From assembly GCA_017307375.1 (NCBI GenBank), contig JAFKFH010000006.1, positions 465,747 through 529,746 of the forward strand: a stretch of 64,000 nt of DNA, in the 5' to 3' direction. The notes under the pieces were generated by a model. It did no database searches. It saw only the letters and a list, made by a program, of their open reading frames with translations, and was not told where the DNA came from. Positions 47,447-55,590 of this stretch are shown here, in pieces. A program made the position numbers and the translations under genes. This stretch comes from Alphaproteobacteria bacterium. GTDB lineage: Bacteria; Pseudomonadota; Alphaproteobacteria; Ferrovibrionales; Ferrovibrionaceae. The stretch's first letter is position 1. Every line of letters starts with the position of its first letter.

Positions 47447-49581
47447 TGGCCAGTGCCGTTCAGAAGATCACCCTCAGCGCCTCGCGCGACATTCCCCTCA
47501 ATAAGCTCATCCTCTCCCAGTCGAACGTCCGGCGCGTGAAGGCCGGCGTCTCGATCGAGGACCTCGCCGCCGACATTGCACGTCGCGGCTGCCTGCTCCA
47601 GAGCCTCAACGTCCGGCCGGTGCTCGATGCCGATGGCGCCGAGACCGGCATGTTCGAGGTGCCCGCCGGCGGCCGGCGCTTCCAGGCGCTGCAGCTTCTC
47701 GTCAAGCAGAAGCGCTTGACGAAGACCGCCCCGATCCCCTGCGTCGTCCGCGATCCCTCGACCGAGATTCTCGCCGAGGACGACTCGCTGGCCGAGAACG
47801 TCCAGCGCGTGCCGCTGCACCCGCTCGACCAGTTCCGGGCTTTCCAGACCCTGCGCGAGAAGGGTTTGTCGGATGAAGACATCGCCGCCGCCTATTTCGT
47901 CGGCGTGAACGTCGTCAAGCAGCGGCTACGCCTCGCCGCGGTCTCCGGGAAGCTGCTCGACGTCTATGCCGAGGATGGCATCTCGCTCGAACAGCTCATG
48001 GCGTTCACCGTGACGACCGATCATGCGCGCCAGGAGCAGGTTTGGGATGCGCTCCAGCGCTCCTATGGCCAGGAGCCGTATCAGATCCGTCGTATGCTGA
48101 CGGAGAAGACGGTCCGCGCCTCCGACAAGCGCGTGCTGTTCGTCGGCATCGACGCCTACGAGAGCGCCGGAGGCATCGTGATGCGCGATCTCTTCCAGCA
48201 GGACGATGGCGGCTGGCTGGAGAATGTCGGCCTTCTCGAAACCCTGGTCACCGAGAAGCTGAAGGCCGAAGCCGAGACCGTCGCAGCCGAGGGCTGGAAG
48301 TGGATCGCCGTGGGGATCGAATTTCCCTATGGCCATGACCACGGCCTGCGCCAACTCGACGGTGTGCCGGCCGATCTCACCGACGAGGAGCGCGCCACGC
48401 GCGAGGCGCTGCGCACCGAGTACGACCAGCTCGAGGCGCAATATCAGGATGCCGACGAGTTGCCCGACGAGGTGGACCAGCGGCTCGGCGAGATCGAAAC
48501 CGCGCTTCAGGCGTTCGAAACCCGGCCGCAGATCTTCGATCCGGCTGACATCGCCCGTGCCGGCGTTTTCGTCAGCATCGACCATGACGGCCAGCTCCTG
48601 GTCGATCGCGGCTATGTCCGTCCCGAGGACGAGGCGCCGGTCATCGAACCTGACCAGGAAGGCGACGAGTCCTCCGTCGAGCAAGCTGGGACCGACACCG
48701 CCACGCCGGCAGTTCAACGCGCCATCATCACCATCGGCGGCCAACCCGAGCCGGAGGACGACGACGATGATGTTGTGAAGCCATTGCCGGATCGGCTGGT
48801 CAGCGAGCTGACCGCTTACCGCACGCTGGCGCTCCGCGATGCCGTAGCGAACAACCCGCATGTCGCGATGACGGCGCTCTTGCACAAGCTCTGCCTCGAC
48901 AGCTTCCAGCACAGCGCCGCGGGCAATTGCCTCGAGGCATCGGTGCGGCAGGTGTTTTTCTCGATCCAGTCTGCCGACCTCAAGGACAGCCCGTCCGCCA
49001 AAGCGGTCGCGGAACGGCACGACGCCTGGAAGGCCGACATGCCGAAAGACGAGGCTGCGCTGTGGGATTGGCTCGCTGCACTCGACGACGCCAGCCGGGG
49101 CGCGTTGCTGGCGCACTGCGTCTCCTTCGGCGTCAACGCCCTCTATGAAAAGGGCGATCGCTACGGCGGTCCTGGCGTCTCCGTTCACGGCGTCCAGCGT
49201 CGTCTCGTCCAGGCCGACCGGCTCGCGCACGCCGTCGGGCTCGACATGGTGGACGCCGGATGGCGGCCGACGGTCGACAATTATCTCGGCCGCGTCACCA
49301 AGCCTCGCATCCTGGAAGCGGTACGGGAGGCGAAGGGCGAGCAATCGGCGCAGCTCATCGACCATCTCAAGAAGGCGGACATGGCGAAGGAAGCCGAACG
49401 GCTGCTCGACGGCACCGGCTGGCTGCCTGAGCCGCTCCGGGGTTCTGAGGCGATGGGTGCCGACACGGCCGATGCCGACGCCGATGGCGACGAGGAAGCA
49501 CTCCCCGCCTTTCTCGCCGACGACGAGGACGGCAGCGGCGAGGACGAGACCGACGAGCCCGCTGCGGTCGCCGCCGAGTAA
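47446..49581 (+). CDS. Large ParB/Srx-domain protein
   Basis: 711-aa protein starting at 47446 (MASAVQKITLSASRDIPLNKL); in-frame residues upstream overlap the structured leader and are rejected. The N-terminal ParB nuclease-like domain contains SQSNVRRVKAGVSIEDLAADIARRG-type sequence, GGRRFQALQLL and AENVQRVPLHPLDQ. A HTH follows (DEDIAAAYFVGVNVVKQRL), then a long middle region and an acidic C-terminal tail. Similar large ParB-like proteins are a core of alphaproteobacterial integrative elements, with a presumed role in element maintenance or gene control. Confidence 0.82.
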   Translation: MASAVQKITLSASRDIPLNKLILSQSNVRRVKAGVSIEDLAADIARRGCLLQSLNVRPVLDADGAETGMFEVPAGGRRFQALQLLVKQKRLTKTAPIPCVVRDPSTEILAEDDSLAENVQRVPLHPLDQFRAFQTLREKGLSDEDIAAAYFVGVNVVKQRLRLAAVSGKLLDVYAEDGISLEQLMAFTVTTDHARQEQVWDALQRSYGQEPYQIRRMLTEKTVRASDKRVLFVGIDAYESAGGIVMRDLFQQDDGGWLENVGLLETLVTEKLKAEAETVAAEGWKWIAVGIEFPYGHDHGLRQLDGVPADLTDEERATREALRTEYDQLEAQYQDADELPDEVDQRLGEIETALQAFETRPQIFDPADIARAGVFVSIDHDGQLLVDRGYVRPEDEAPVIEPDQEGDESSVEQAGTDTATPAVQRAIITIGGQPEPEDDDDDVVKPLPDRLVSELTAYRTLALRDAVANNPHVAMTALLHKLCLDSFQHSAAGNCLEASVRQVFFSIQSADLKDSPSAKAVAERHDAWKADMPKDEAALWDWLAALDDASRGALLAHCVSFGVNALYEKGDRYGGPGVSVHGVQRRLVQADRLAHAVGLDMVDAGWRPTVDNYLGRVTKPRILEAVREAKGEQSAQLIDHLKKADMAKEAERLLDGTGWLPEPLRGSEAMGADTADADADGDEEALPAFLADDEDGSGEDETDEPAAVAAE

Positions 49582-49637
49582 CGACCGGGAGCGGGGCGGC
49601 ACGCGCCGTCCCGCTCATCTCCCTATCCACCTCACTC

Positions 49638-49674
49638 CGCCCGGCCGTCGCGCCGGGCGATTTTGTTTCAGGAG
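49638..49674 (+). terminator. Hairpin plus Shine-Dalgarno module 1
   Basis: CGCCCGGC/GCCGGGCG (49638-49645 with 49652-49659) followed by ATTTTGTTTCAGGAG. It looks like an intrinsic terminator placed directly in front of the next ribosome site. One of four such modules in the element core. Confidence 0.65.
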
Positions 49675-49680
49675 ACAACC

Positions 49681-50160
49681 ATGACGAATCCTTCCGACAT
49701 CCCCGCAGTCGACAACAACGACCCGTCTGCCTGGGAGGCGAAACGTGCCGCCCAGGACCAACTGCATGCCGAGTTGCAACCGCTAAACAAGACCGCCCTG
49801 TTCGATGCACTCGCGGCCGCCGGCGTCACGCACGTCATCGTCAGCTTCGACGGCTATGGCGACAGCGGCCAGATCGAAAATGTCGAGGTGAAAGCCGGGG
49901 ATACGATCATCACTATGCCCGAAGCCAGGATCGAGGTTGCTGAAGCCGTGTGGGGTCAGCCGGAGCCCGGCCGCACAACGATCAGCATCGCCGACGAGAT
50001 CGATCGTCTCGTCTACGATCTGCTCGCCGACACCCACTGTGGTTGGGAGAACAACGACGGCGCCTATGGCGATTTCACCTTCGATGTCGCCGAACGGACG
50101 ATCGCGCTCGATTACAACGAGCGTTACACGGCGTCCGAAAACTACACCCACACATTCTGA
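49681..50160 (+). CDS. Conserved element protein, DUF6878-like
   Basis: 159-aa acidic protein starting at 49681 behind AGGAG. The C-terminal part (HCGWENNDGAYGDFTFDVAERTIALDYNERY) is a pattern I associate from memory with DUF6878 proteins of alphaproteobacterial mobile elements; the family name needs a profile check. No catalytic motif is evident. It is followed 10 bp later by the next small gene. Confidence 0.7.
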   Translation: MTNPSDIPAVDNNDPSAWEAKRAAQDQLHAELQPLNKTALFDALAAAGVTHVIVSFDGYGDSGQIENVEVKAGDTIITMPEARIEVAEAVWGQPEPGRTTISIADEIDRLVYDLLADTHCGWENNDGAYGDFTFDVAERTIALDYNERYTASENYTHTF

Positions 50161-50170
50161 GGAGGCAGCG

Positions 50171-50584
50171 ATGGGACATTGCTATCACCATGCGCTCTCT
50201 TCGGCGAGGAAGTGGGGCGGCGTCGCGGAAGACTATCTGCCGCTGCACCAATGGTTCGATGAATCGAAGGCGATCACCGCCGACTTCCGGCATCGCGCGC
50301 TGCGGCATCATGCCGAGGGCATCTTCATGCTGGAGCGATTCTTCGGCCCGACGATCACCATCTCGACAGGCCGTGTCGTGCCGGTCCGCCTGATCGGCGA
50401 ACAGCACGTCATCGAAGACCTCGGGTTCATCCCGAGCTTCGCCGACTGGGTTCGCTGCATCCGGCCCGAACCCTGGATGGGTCGCGCGCAGCCGATCCAT
50501 AAGCTGGTCGATCCGTTCGCGGCAACATCCGGCAATCATGAACCTGCCGCAACCCCCTCGGTGCGGCAAGCTGCCCGAGCGTGA
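50171..50584 (+). CDS. Conserved element protein, DUF6915-like
   Basis: 137-aa protein beginning MGHCYHHALSSARKWGGVAEDYLPLHQWFDESKA, a His-rich start recalling DUF6915 proteins that accompany DUF6878 genes on such elements. The conserved-looking core (RHRALRHHAEGIFMLERFFG, VRLIGEQHVIEDLGFIPSFADW) suggests a helical fold with possible metal-binding His. GAGGAGG precedes the ATG. Function unknown. Confidence 0.7.
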   Translation: MGHCYHHALSSARKWGGVAEDYLPLHQWFDESKAITADFRHRALRHHAEGIFMLERFFGPTITISTGRVVPVRLIGEQHVIEDLGFIPSFADWVRCIRPEPWMGRAQPIHKLVDPFAATSGNHEPAATPSVRQAARA

Positions 50585-50594
50585 GGAGGACGTC

Positions 50595-50828
50595 ATGAAG
50601 ATTCAAGCTATCCTCGAATTCGACCTTGAGGACGAAGACGGCCATCCGATCGCGGATCGTCGCGAATATATCTGGGCCGCCGAAGCGACCGACGACGCCA
50701 TCCGGTCGCGCCTCATGGGCGCGGGATTCCTCGACGCCGATACCCTGATCGGAACCTACACGCTCGACGTTCGTGTGATCGACGGAAAGATCGGCAATCC
50801 CGAGCCCGAGCCGCCTGAACCGTCCTAG
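50595..50828 (+). CDS. Small acidic protein, unknown function
   Basis: 77-aa protein starting at ATG 50595 with GAGGAGG 4-10 nt upstream. MKIQAILEFDLEDEDGHPIADRR and a Pro/Glu-rich end are seen. Third gene of the block opened by hairpin module 1. No family recognised. Confidence 0.55.
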   Translation: MKIQAILEFDLEDEDGHPIADRREYIWAAEATDDAIRSRLMGAGFLDADTLIGTYTLDVRVIDGKIGNPEPEPPEPS

Positions 50829-50853
50829 CCGCAACCACTCCCGTTCTGCTCGC

Positions 50854-50893
50854 AAAAGCCCGGTCACGCCGGGCTTTTCGCATTTCAAGGAGG
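50854..50893 (+). terminator. Hairpin plus Shine-Dalgarno module 2
   Basis: AAAAGCCCGG/CCGGGCTTTT (50854-50863 with 50869-50878), loop TCACG, followed by CGCATTTCAAGGAGG. A full terminator for the preceding block that also abuts the next ribosome site. Confidence 0.7.
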
Positions 50894-50898
50894 TCATC

Positions 50899-51297
50899 AT
50901 GGCCAAATTCACCATCGAAACCACCTATAGGCTGCCGATCTTCCGGCAGCACAGCTACGAAGCCGATACACTCGCAGCCGCCTGTCGTCTCGCCATCGAA
51001 GACGACGACTGGTCGGACCAGAAGGAAGATTACGAGTCCTCTGGCGAGACCTATGTCACCGGCGCCTGGCCTGGTGACACACAGCCCTACAGCGGGCCGG
51101 CGTTAGCAATCCCCACGCAGTTCGGAGAGAGCTTCCAACGCAAGTCCGAGCATTACGAGGTCCTGCTCGGGCTCCTCAAAGTCTTCGCGCACGCGCCCGA
51201 GGGCGGCCCGGCTGACGCAGCGTACTGGCGTGAGCGTGCAGACGCTGCGATCGCGAAGGCCGAAGCCATTCTCGCAGACGCGAGAGACCCTGACTGA
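50899..51297 (+). CDS. Conserved-looking element protein, unknown function
   Basis: 132-aa protein. The N-terminus (MAKFTIETTYRLPIFRQHSYEADTLAAACRLAIEDDDW) suggests a ferredoxin-like beta-alpha pattern; the C-terminus is an Ala-rich helix. AAGGAGG precedes the ATG, placed by hairpin module 2. It stands alone between two hairpin modules. No family recognised. Confidence 0.6.
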   Translation: MAKFTIETTYRLPIFRQHSYEADTLAAACRLAIEDDDWSDQKEDYESSGETYVTGAWPGDTQPYSGPALAIPTQFGESFQRKSEHYEVLLGLLKVFAHAPEGGPADAAYWRERADAAIAKAEAILADARDPD

Positions 51298-51323
51298 CAG
51301 CGCCAGCCATTCCCTTCCACCCG

Positions 51324-51356
51324 CCCGGCCATTGTGCCGGGTTTGTTGTTTCTGGA
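51324..51356 (+). terminator. Hairpin plus Shine-Dalgarno module 3
   Basis: CCCGGC/GCCGGG (51324-51329 with 51336-51341), then TTTGTTGTTTCTGGAG leading to the next ATG. The weakest stem of the four modules, but the downstream GTTTC-x-GGAG box is the same. Confidence 0.55.
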
Positions 51357-51364
51357 GACACCCC

Positions 51365-51919
51365 ATGGCCGATTACTTCGAACAGACCGTGATCCAGCAG
51401 ACCATTCCCGATGCCGACATGACGCCGCTCGAACGGCTGCTTTTGTCACGCATCTTCGGCTGTGAGCCGGATCACGACGGCTGGTATTTCTTCGCCGAGG
51501 AAAGCCCCTCGACGATGATCTTCGCGACGCGCGCCGAGCTTGAAGCGGCGCTCGGCGCTGCCCCGGAACCGGACAGCGCCGCTCATCGCCATGTCGTCGA
51601 GCAACTCGCCGAGCTTGATCCCGACGACACGGAAGTCGAGCTCGATCTGAGCGGCACGTCCTGGGAATTCTTCTTTCAAGACATCGTCAAGCGGTCGAAG
51701 ACGTTGCGTTATGTCAGCGTCGTCGCGGCCTTCACCTGCAGCAAGATGCGACCGGACGGCTTCGGCGGCATGGCGGTCCTCATCACGCCGGACACGATCA
51801 TCGGCAAGTCGACCAACGATCTCATCGAGGACTTCCTCGCTGAAGCTGGCCTCGATGACTCGGATGGGGCTGGCCTGAAACGACCCGATCCAACGCCGCC
51901 GTCCGACCAAGAAGAGTGA
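51365..51919 (+). CDS. Acidic protein, unknown function
   Basis: 184-aa acidic protein from ATG 51365 (MADYFEQTVIQQTIPDADMTPLERLLLSRIFGCE). Mixed alpha/beta with a Pro/Asp-rich C-terminal tail. The frame extends to 51230, but the extension overlaps the previous gene and lacks a ribosome site. No recognised domain; part of the small-gene series of the element core. Confidence 0.6.
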   Translation: MADYFEQTVIQQTIPDADMTPLERLLLSRIFGCEPDHDGWYFFAEESPSTMIFATRAELEAALGAAPEPDSAAHRHVVEQLAELDPDDTEVELDLSGTSWEFFFQDIVKRSKTLRYVSVVAAFTCSKMRPDGFGGMAVLITPDTIIGKSTNDLIEDFLAEAGLDDSDGAGLKRPDPTPPSDQEE

Positions 51920-51933
51920 GAGGCGGGCCGGGA

Positions 51934-52008
51934 CGCGGGTAAGCCCGGAGGTCGGAGGAGAGCGCGGCCTTGGGGCTTGCCCGCGATCCGCTCTCGGAGT
52001 CCCCACCA
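51934..52008 (+). promoter_or_regulatory. Structured leader, copy 3
   Basis: Outer stem CGCGGGTAAGCCC/GGGCTTGCCCGCG (51934-51946 with 51973-51985), inner stem AGGTCG/CGGCCT (51949-51954 with 51965-51970), loop GAGGAGAGCG. The loop GAGAGCG (51958-51964) is perfectly complementary to CGCTCTC at 51989-51995, a potential pseudoknot. GGAG follows at 51996-51999, 8 nt before the ATG. Confidence 0.6.
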
Positions 52009-52376
52009 TGTCCAAGACCATCGTCTTCGATTTCCGGCGCCGTGTCTGCTACGACGCGCCGGCAAAGCGCGCGTTTCACAGTCACGCCCGCCACCAGCTC
52101 AAACGGCTTGCCGACGCCCTCGGCCTGTCGCCCGCCGCTTACGATCTACGCTCCAACCAGGGCGGCATAGCCGTCTCCGGCGAAGTCACGCTGCACGCCG
52201 ATCACCTCTATGTGCAGGCGTGCCAGCCGGCCACCGGCCACGACACCGGCGTCCTCTTCCGCACCTGCGAGGGGCGGAAGGACTACCACGGCGGTCCCAA
52301 CAACTTCGCCTCCCTGGACCTTCTCAATCGCCCGCGGGACCTCGCGGCCCGGATCCGGGAGGTGTGTCGTGTTTGA
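52008..52376 (+). CDS. Conserved-looking element protein, unknown function
   Basis: 122-aa basic protein (MSKTIVFDFRRRVCYDAPAKRAFHSHARHQLKRLADALGL) with a C-terminal part containing TCEGRKDYHGGPNNFASLDLL. No known family. It opens a three-gene overlapping block behind structured leader copy 3; its end overlaps the next GTG start by 8 bp. Confidence 0.6.
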   Translation: MSKTIVFDFRRRVCYDAPAKRAFHSHARHQLKRLADALGLSPAAYDLRSNQGGIAVSGEVTLHADHLYVQACQPATGHDTGVLFRTCEGRKDYHGGPNNFASLDLLNRPRDLAARIREVCRV

Positions 52377-52842
52377 TCGTCTCAAAGCAGCATGCCCGCG
52401 TGTCGCCGACCGCATCGCCCATTGGCGTTTTCGCGCACGCCATCGCCTGGCGCGTCTGTCGCGCGCCTGGGCGTATTTTCGCGGCTGTCTCGACCCCGAC
52501 GGGGCTCAGCGGATCATGCTCGATTGCGAGTATCCGGCCGGCTGGCATCCGCTTCTCGTTCTGACCGTCGAGGACACGCTCGCAGAAGCGCGCGAGGTTT
52601 TCGCCGATCACCCGGACCTGCCGCGCTTCATCAACGATGGCTGTGCGCGCGTCGCCGGCAAATGGGAATCCTACAACGACGAACTCTATATGGCTCGACG
52701 GTGGGCGATCGACCTTGCCGCCGACTACGCCGCTTCAGAAGGCGTCGCGCTCACATGCCTCGAAAACGAGAGCGATCACACAGCGCCCGGCGCCGGAGCC
52801 GACGAACACGCCGCGGTTTCAAAGGAAGGAGACGCGCCATGA
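52369..52842 (+). CDS. Unknown protein (GTG start)
   Basis: 157-aa protein from GTG 52369, preceded by GGGAGG. The basic helical N-terminus (MFDRLKAACPRVADRIAHWRFRARHRLARL) is followed by an acidic C-terminal half. Its stop overlaps the next ATG (ATGA). No family recognised; coupling with both neighbours suggests a shared function. Confidence 0.6.
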   Translation: MFDRLKAACPRVADRIAHWRFRARHRLARLSRAWAYFRGCLDPDGAQRIMLDCEYPAGWHPLLVLTVEDTLAEAREVFADHPDLPRFINDGCARVAGKWESYNDELYMARRWAIDLAADYAASEGVALTCLENESDHTAPGAGADEHAAVSKEGDAP

Positions 52843-53111
52843 CCGAGTACATCGTCAAGATCGGCTTCTGGTTGCGCGCCTATGACGGCTTCACCATCGA
52901 CGCCGAATCGGATGCCGACGCCATCGACAAGGCTAAGGCCGCCGCAAAGCGCGCGATGGAGTCGGGCGCCCATCCCGAGCACATCGACATCGAGGAACGG
53001 CGAGAAGGCGTGATCGCCTTCATCGACCGCGTTGCCCCCGATGGCCGCCACCCCGTGATCGAGGATGTCGAATTCGACGACGACCGCATCCACGACGGCC
53101 CAACCGGCTGA
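52839..53111 (+). CDS. Small acidic protein, unknown function
   Basis: 90-aa protein beginning MTEYIVKIGFWLRAYDGFTIDAESDADAIDKAKAAAKRAMES. The strand-strand-helix opening resembles the 50899 protein's start, hinting at a shared fold. Preceded by AAGGAGG and coupled to the upstream gene by ATGA. Last gene of the leader-3 block. Confidence 0.6.
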   Translation: MTEYIVKIGFWLRAYDGFTIDAESDADAIDKAKAAAKRAMESGAHPEHIDIEERREGVIAFIDRVAPDGRHPVIEDVEFDDDRIHDGPTG

Positions 53112-53134
53112 TCTCCCAATCACAGCAATTCCAG

Positions 53135-53174
53135 GAAGCCCGGCCTTCGCGCCGGGCTTCGTCGTTTCAGGAGG
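53135..53174 (+). terminator. Hairpin plus Shine-Dalgarno module 4
   Basis: GAAGCCCGGC/GCCGGGCTTC (53135-53144 with 53151-53160), loop CTTCGC, then GTCGTTTCAGGAGG before the next ATG. Same design as modules 1-3. Confidence 0.65.
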
Positions 53175-53179
53175 CCATC

Positions 53180-53605
53180 ATGGCTGATTTCTTCACGCAC
53201 TTCTCATGCGTGCTCGATGTCGGCACACCCGACAACGCAGCGCGCGCCCTCGATCTCTACAATGCGCTGATGCAGGAGAACGCGCAGGAGGATCCACCTG
53301 CGGACGCTTTTCTCATCTCCATCCAGCCGGAGCACGGTGGTGCCGTGCTCTGGATCCGTGATGACGTGACCGGCGATCCGCAAACAGTCATCACGTTTGT
53401 CCTTCGGTGTGCGGAAGCCTTCGACCTTAAGGGCCGCTGGGGCTTTCAATGGGCCAACACATGCTCGCGGCCACGCATCGACGCCTTCGGTGGCGGCGCT
53501 CATGTTCTCGATCTCGCCACCCGCGAGACGATCGCTTGGACCTCTACAAGCGGCTGGCTGGCGCGAACTCTGTCATCCGCCCGAGGAAAGCGAAGCGGGC
53601 GATGA
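53180..53605 (+). CDS. Conserved-looking element protein, unknown function
   Basis: 141-aa protein beginning MADFFTHFSCVLDVGTPDNAARALDLYNAL, with a distinctive LRCAEAFDLKGRWGFQWANTCSRPRIDAFGGGA-type core rich in aromatic residues and two Cys. No named family. It is behind hairpin module 4 and overlaps the next gene by ATGA. Confidence 0.62.
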   Translation: MADFFTHFSCVLDVGTPDNAARALDLYNALMQENAQEDPPADAFLISIQPEHGGAVLWIRDDVTGDPQTVITFVLRCAEAFDLKGRWGFQWANTCSRPRIDAFGGGAHVLDLATRETIAWTSTSGWLARTLSSARGKRSGR

Positions 53606-53844
53606 GCATTCCCGATCACGCGACCGCCAACTTTCAGACGCTGCTCCGCGCCGCGGCCGACGGCAACCTCGCCCTCATGGAATGCGCCGACGCAGCGACC
53701 GGCGAGACCCGCTACGTCATCTGCGCCGTCGGGCGCGATGGCCCGGATTTCCTATTCACGCCGTTCGGCCACCTGGCTGACGGCAATCCCTACGACGCCT
53801 ATGTGCCGCCGGCTTCAACCCTGCCGGACGAGCAGGCCTCCTGA
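53602..53844 (+). CDS. Small conserved protein, DUF6117-like
   Basis: 80-aa protein from ATG 53602 (MSIPDHATANFQTLLRAAADGNLALMECADAATGE), ending in FTPFGHLADGNPYDAYVPP. I associate this pattern from memory with DUF6117; unverified. Coupled to the upstream gene by ATGA. It is the last gene before a lower-GC inserted module. Confidence 0.65.
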   Translation: MSIPDHATANFQTLLRAAADGNLALMECADAATGETRYVICAVGRDGPDFLFTPFGHLADGNPYDAYVPPASTLPDEQAS

Positions 53845-53996
53845 CACCCTCGCGCCGCGACCTGTCTGGACGCGGCGGCCCGTCGGTCAAGCCGTTCCCG
53901 CATCGCCGGTTGAACCACGAAAAACCAATGAGAACTACGTCTACGCCGCAGCCCCTTCAATCCCGACGTAGGCAAACTAGCGAGCAACGACCTGAG

Positions 53997-54578
53997 TTAC
54001 GCTATTTCTAAGACGCCTTTGGTGGCAAATTGCTGAAATAGGGCGTCAAATTCTTGCGGTGAGATTTTGGCTCCTTTGTCGAGCCACCAAGTCAACAACG
54101 CCATATACCCACCCACGACAAATTGCACCGCAGCTTCAAGGGGCATGGGTCCGCTGGGCTTCCCTCTGCGCCATGAAACAAGCTCATCCCGTACCACACT
54201 CGTCAGTAGTTCCTCGATGTGCTGGAGACTGAAAGCGCCACCACGCCCGCCGGCGAGTGCTCTGTAGAGCGCTAAGTGATCTTTCGCGTGTTGGAACATG
54301 GGGAGACTGAAGCTGAACATTGTCTTTCCTGGCGATGCGAGTCGTGTGCGTCCATGTTCTTCCAGAAGGCCGTGCAATGCTTCTTCCAGCCCGCGCCGCT
54401 TAAGATCATCCTTGCTGGTATAGTGTGCATAGAAGGTCGATCGGCCTACATTGGCAACGTCGCAGATGTCTTCGACCGTTATCGTTTCATAACGCTTCTT
54501 CATGATGAGCGTTATGAGGGCCTGTTGCAGGGTCGTCCGCGTGCGACTGACGCGACGGTCTATCGTTTTTCCTGCCAT
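53997..54578 (-). CDS. TetR/AcrR-family regulator
   Basis: 193-aa repressor with an N-terminal HTH (ALITLIMKKRYETITVEDICDVANVGRSTFYAHYTSKDDL) and a C-terminal ligand domain. Base composition is visibly less GC-rich than the neighbouring genes, a sign of separate acquisition. Divergent from two membrane-protein genes it probably controls; an imperfect palindrome with GACC/GGTC arms lies at 54583-54599, directly at its start. Confidence 0.88.
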   Translation of the reverse strand: MAGKTIDRRVSRTRTTLQQALITLIMKKRYETITVEDICDVANVGRSTFYAHYTSKDDLKRRGLEEALHGLLEEHGRTRLASPGKTMFSFSLPMFQHAKDHLALYRALAGGRGGAFSLQHIEELLTSVVRDELVSWRRGKPSGPMPLEAAVQFVVGGYMALLTWWLDKGAKISPQEFDALFQQFATKGVLEIA

Positions 54579-54582
54579 TCTC

Positions 54583-54599
54583 GACCACTATTCCCGGTC
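54583..54599. promoter_or_regulatory. Candidate TetR operator
   Basis: GACCACTATTCCCGGTC, an imperfect 17-bp palindrome located 5 bp from the TetR start and before the divergent membrane genes. Assigned by position and symmetry only. Confidence 0.3.
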
Positions 54600-54712
54600 A
54601 TATCATCCGATTTGTGCGGTTAAGGACGCTGGAGCCGACCCGTGCATTGACGTGATTCCGGACAGTGTGTCTTGTTCTGGGCTCCGTGTCCACGATTTCA
54701 GCGGCAACCCAA

Positions 54713-54874
54713 ATGTCCGATCCGCCAATCCACGACCCACCCCGTTGGGTGAAGCGATTCAAGTTCACCATCGTCGTGCTGCTGCTATTATTTGTCCTGC
54801 ATCTGGTCGTGATGTGGCTACTCGGTCACTCAATCGCCGACATGATCGGGCACATACCGCCGGCGTCGCGATGA
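54713..54874 (+). CDS. Small single-span membrane protein
   Basis: 53-aa protein from ATG 54713 (MSDPPIHDPPRWVKRFKF) with one strong transmembrane helix (TIVVLLLLFVLHLVVMWLLG). Its stop overlaps the start of the next membrane gene. Probably forms a unit with it under the TetR regulator. Function unknown. Confidence 0.6.
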   Translation: MSDPPIHDPPRWVKRFKFTIVVLLLLFVLHLVVMWLLGHSIADMIGHIPPASR

Positions 54875-55434
54875 TGATGTCACCTGGTCTGCGCAAGTTG
54901 GCGCTCACGGTGCATGTTACATTGTCAGTCGGGTTGCTTGGCACAATCGCGGCATTCGCCGCTCTAGCCCTATCGGGCATTGTCCGCGGCGACGACCTAA
55001 CGGTTCGTGTCGTCTATCCGGCGATGAAGCTGATAGCTGACGATCTCGTCATACCGTTTGCATTTGGCGCTCTTGTGACCGGCGTCATCCAATCGGTCGG
55101 CACCTCGTGGGGATTGTTCAAACACTATTGGGTGCTTTTCAAGCTCCTTCTTACCGCGTTCGCGACCATCATCCTGCTGCTGAAGCTTCCATTGATTGAT
55201 GATGCTGCGCGGTTGGCCACTGAAACGACATTACACCAAGACCAGATCCATATTGTGGGAGTCCAGCTTGTCGTCCACGCGATAGCTGGCATGCTCGTGC
55301 TGTTCGTGCCCGTAGTTCTTTCGATTTGTAAGCCGAAGGGGATGACCCGGTATGGGCTGCAAAAGCAACACAACCGCAGTACGCTGCCGCATGGCAAAAA
55401 GGGCGGGCAACGCACCCATTTAGGCGCCAGTTAG
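54871..55434 (+). CDS. Multi-span membrane protein, DUF2269-like
   Basis: 187-aa protein from ATG 54871, with about four transmembrane helices (LTVHVTLSVGLLGTIAAFAALAL; FAFGALVTGVIQSVG; LFKLLLTAFATIILLLKLPL; VVHAIAGMLVLFVPVVLSI) and a basic C-terminal tail. The His in helix 1 and the overall layout resemble DUF2269-type integral membrane proteins. Coupled to the 53-aa protein. Lower GC than the element core. Confidence 0.65.
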   Translation: MMMSPGLRKLALTVHVTLSVGLLGTIAAFAALALSGIVRGDDLTVRVVYPAMKLIADDLVIPFAFGALVTGVIQSVGTSWGLFKHYWVLFKLLLTAFATIILLLKLPLIDDAARLATETTLHQDQIHIVGVQLVVHAIAGMLVLFVPVVLSICKPKGMTRYGLQKQHNRSTLPHGKKGGQRTHLGAS

Positions 55435-55590
55435 GCGTCAGGCCTTCATGCATTGCGCTGCCCTTTGAAGGCTGACGTAAGCCGCATCCATCGCCGAATC
55501 ACCGCAGCGGGCTCAGGAGGCGATCGGCAATCCGCAAGGTTCTCATCAAGCGTCATACGGGCGTGCCGTGAAGGCAGCCGCGTGACGAGA

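Noticed and set aside
47926..49602. A 558-codon leftward open frame opposite the ParB-like gene
   Set aside because: No ribosome site or domain; mirrors the real gene.
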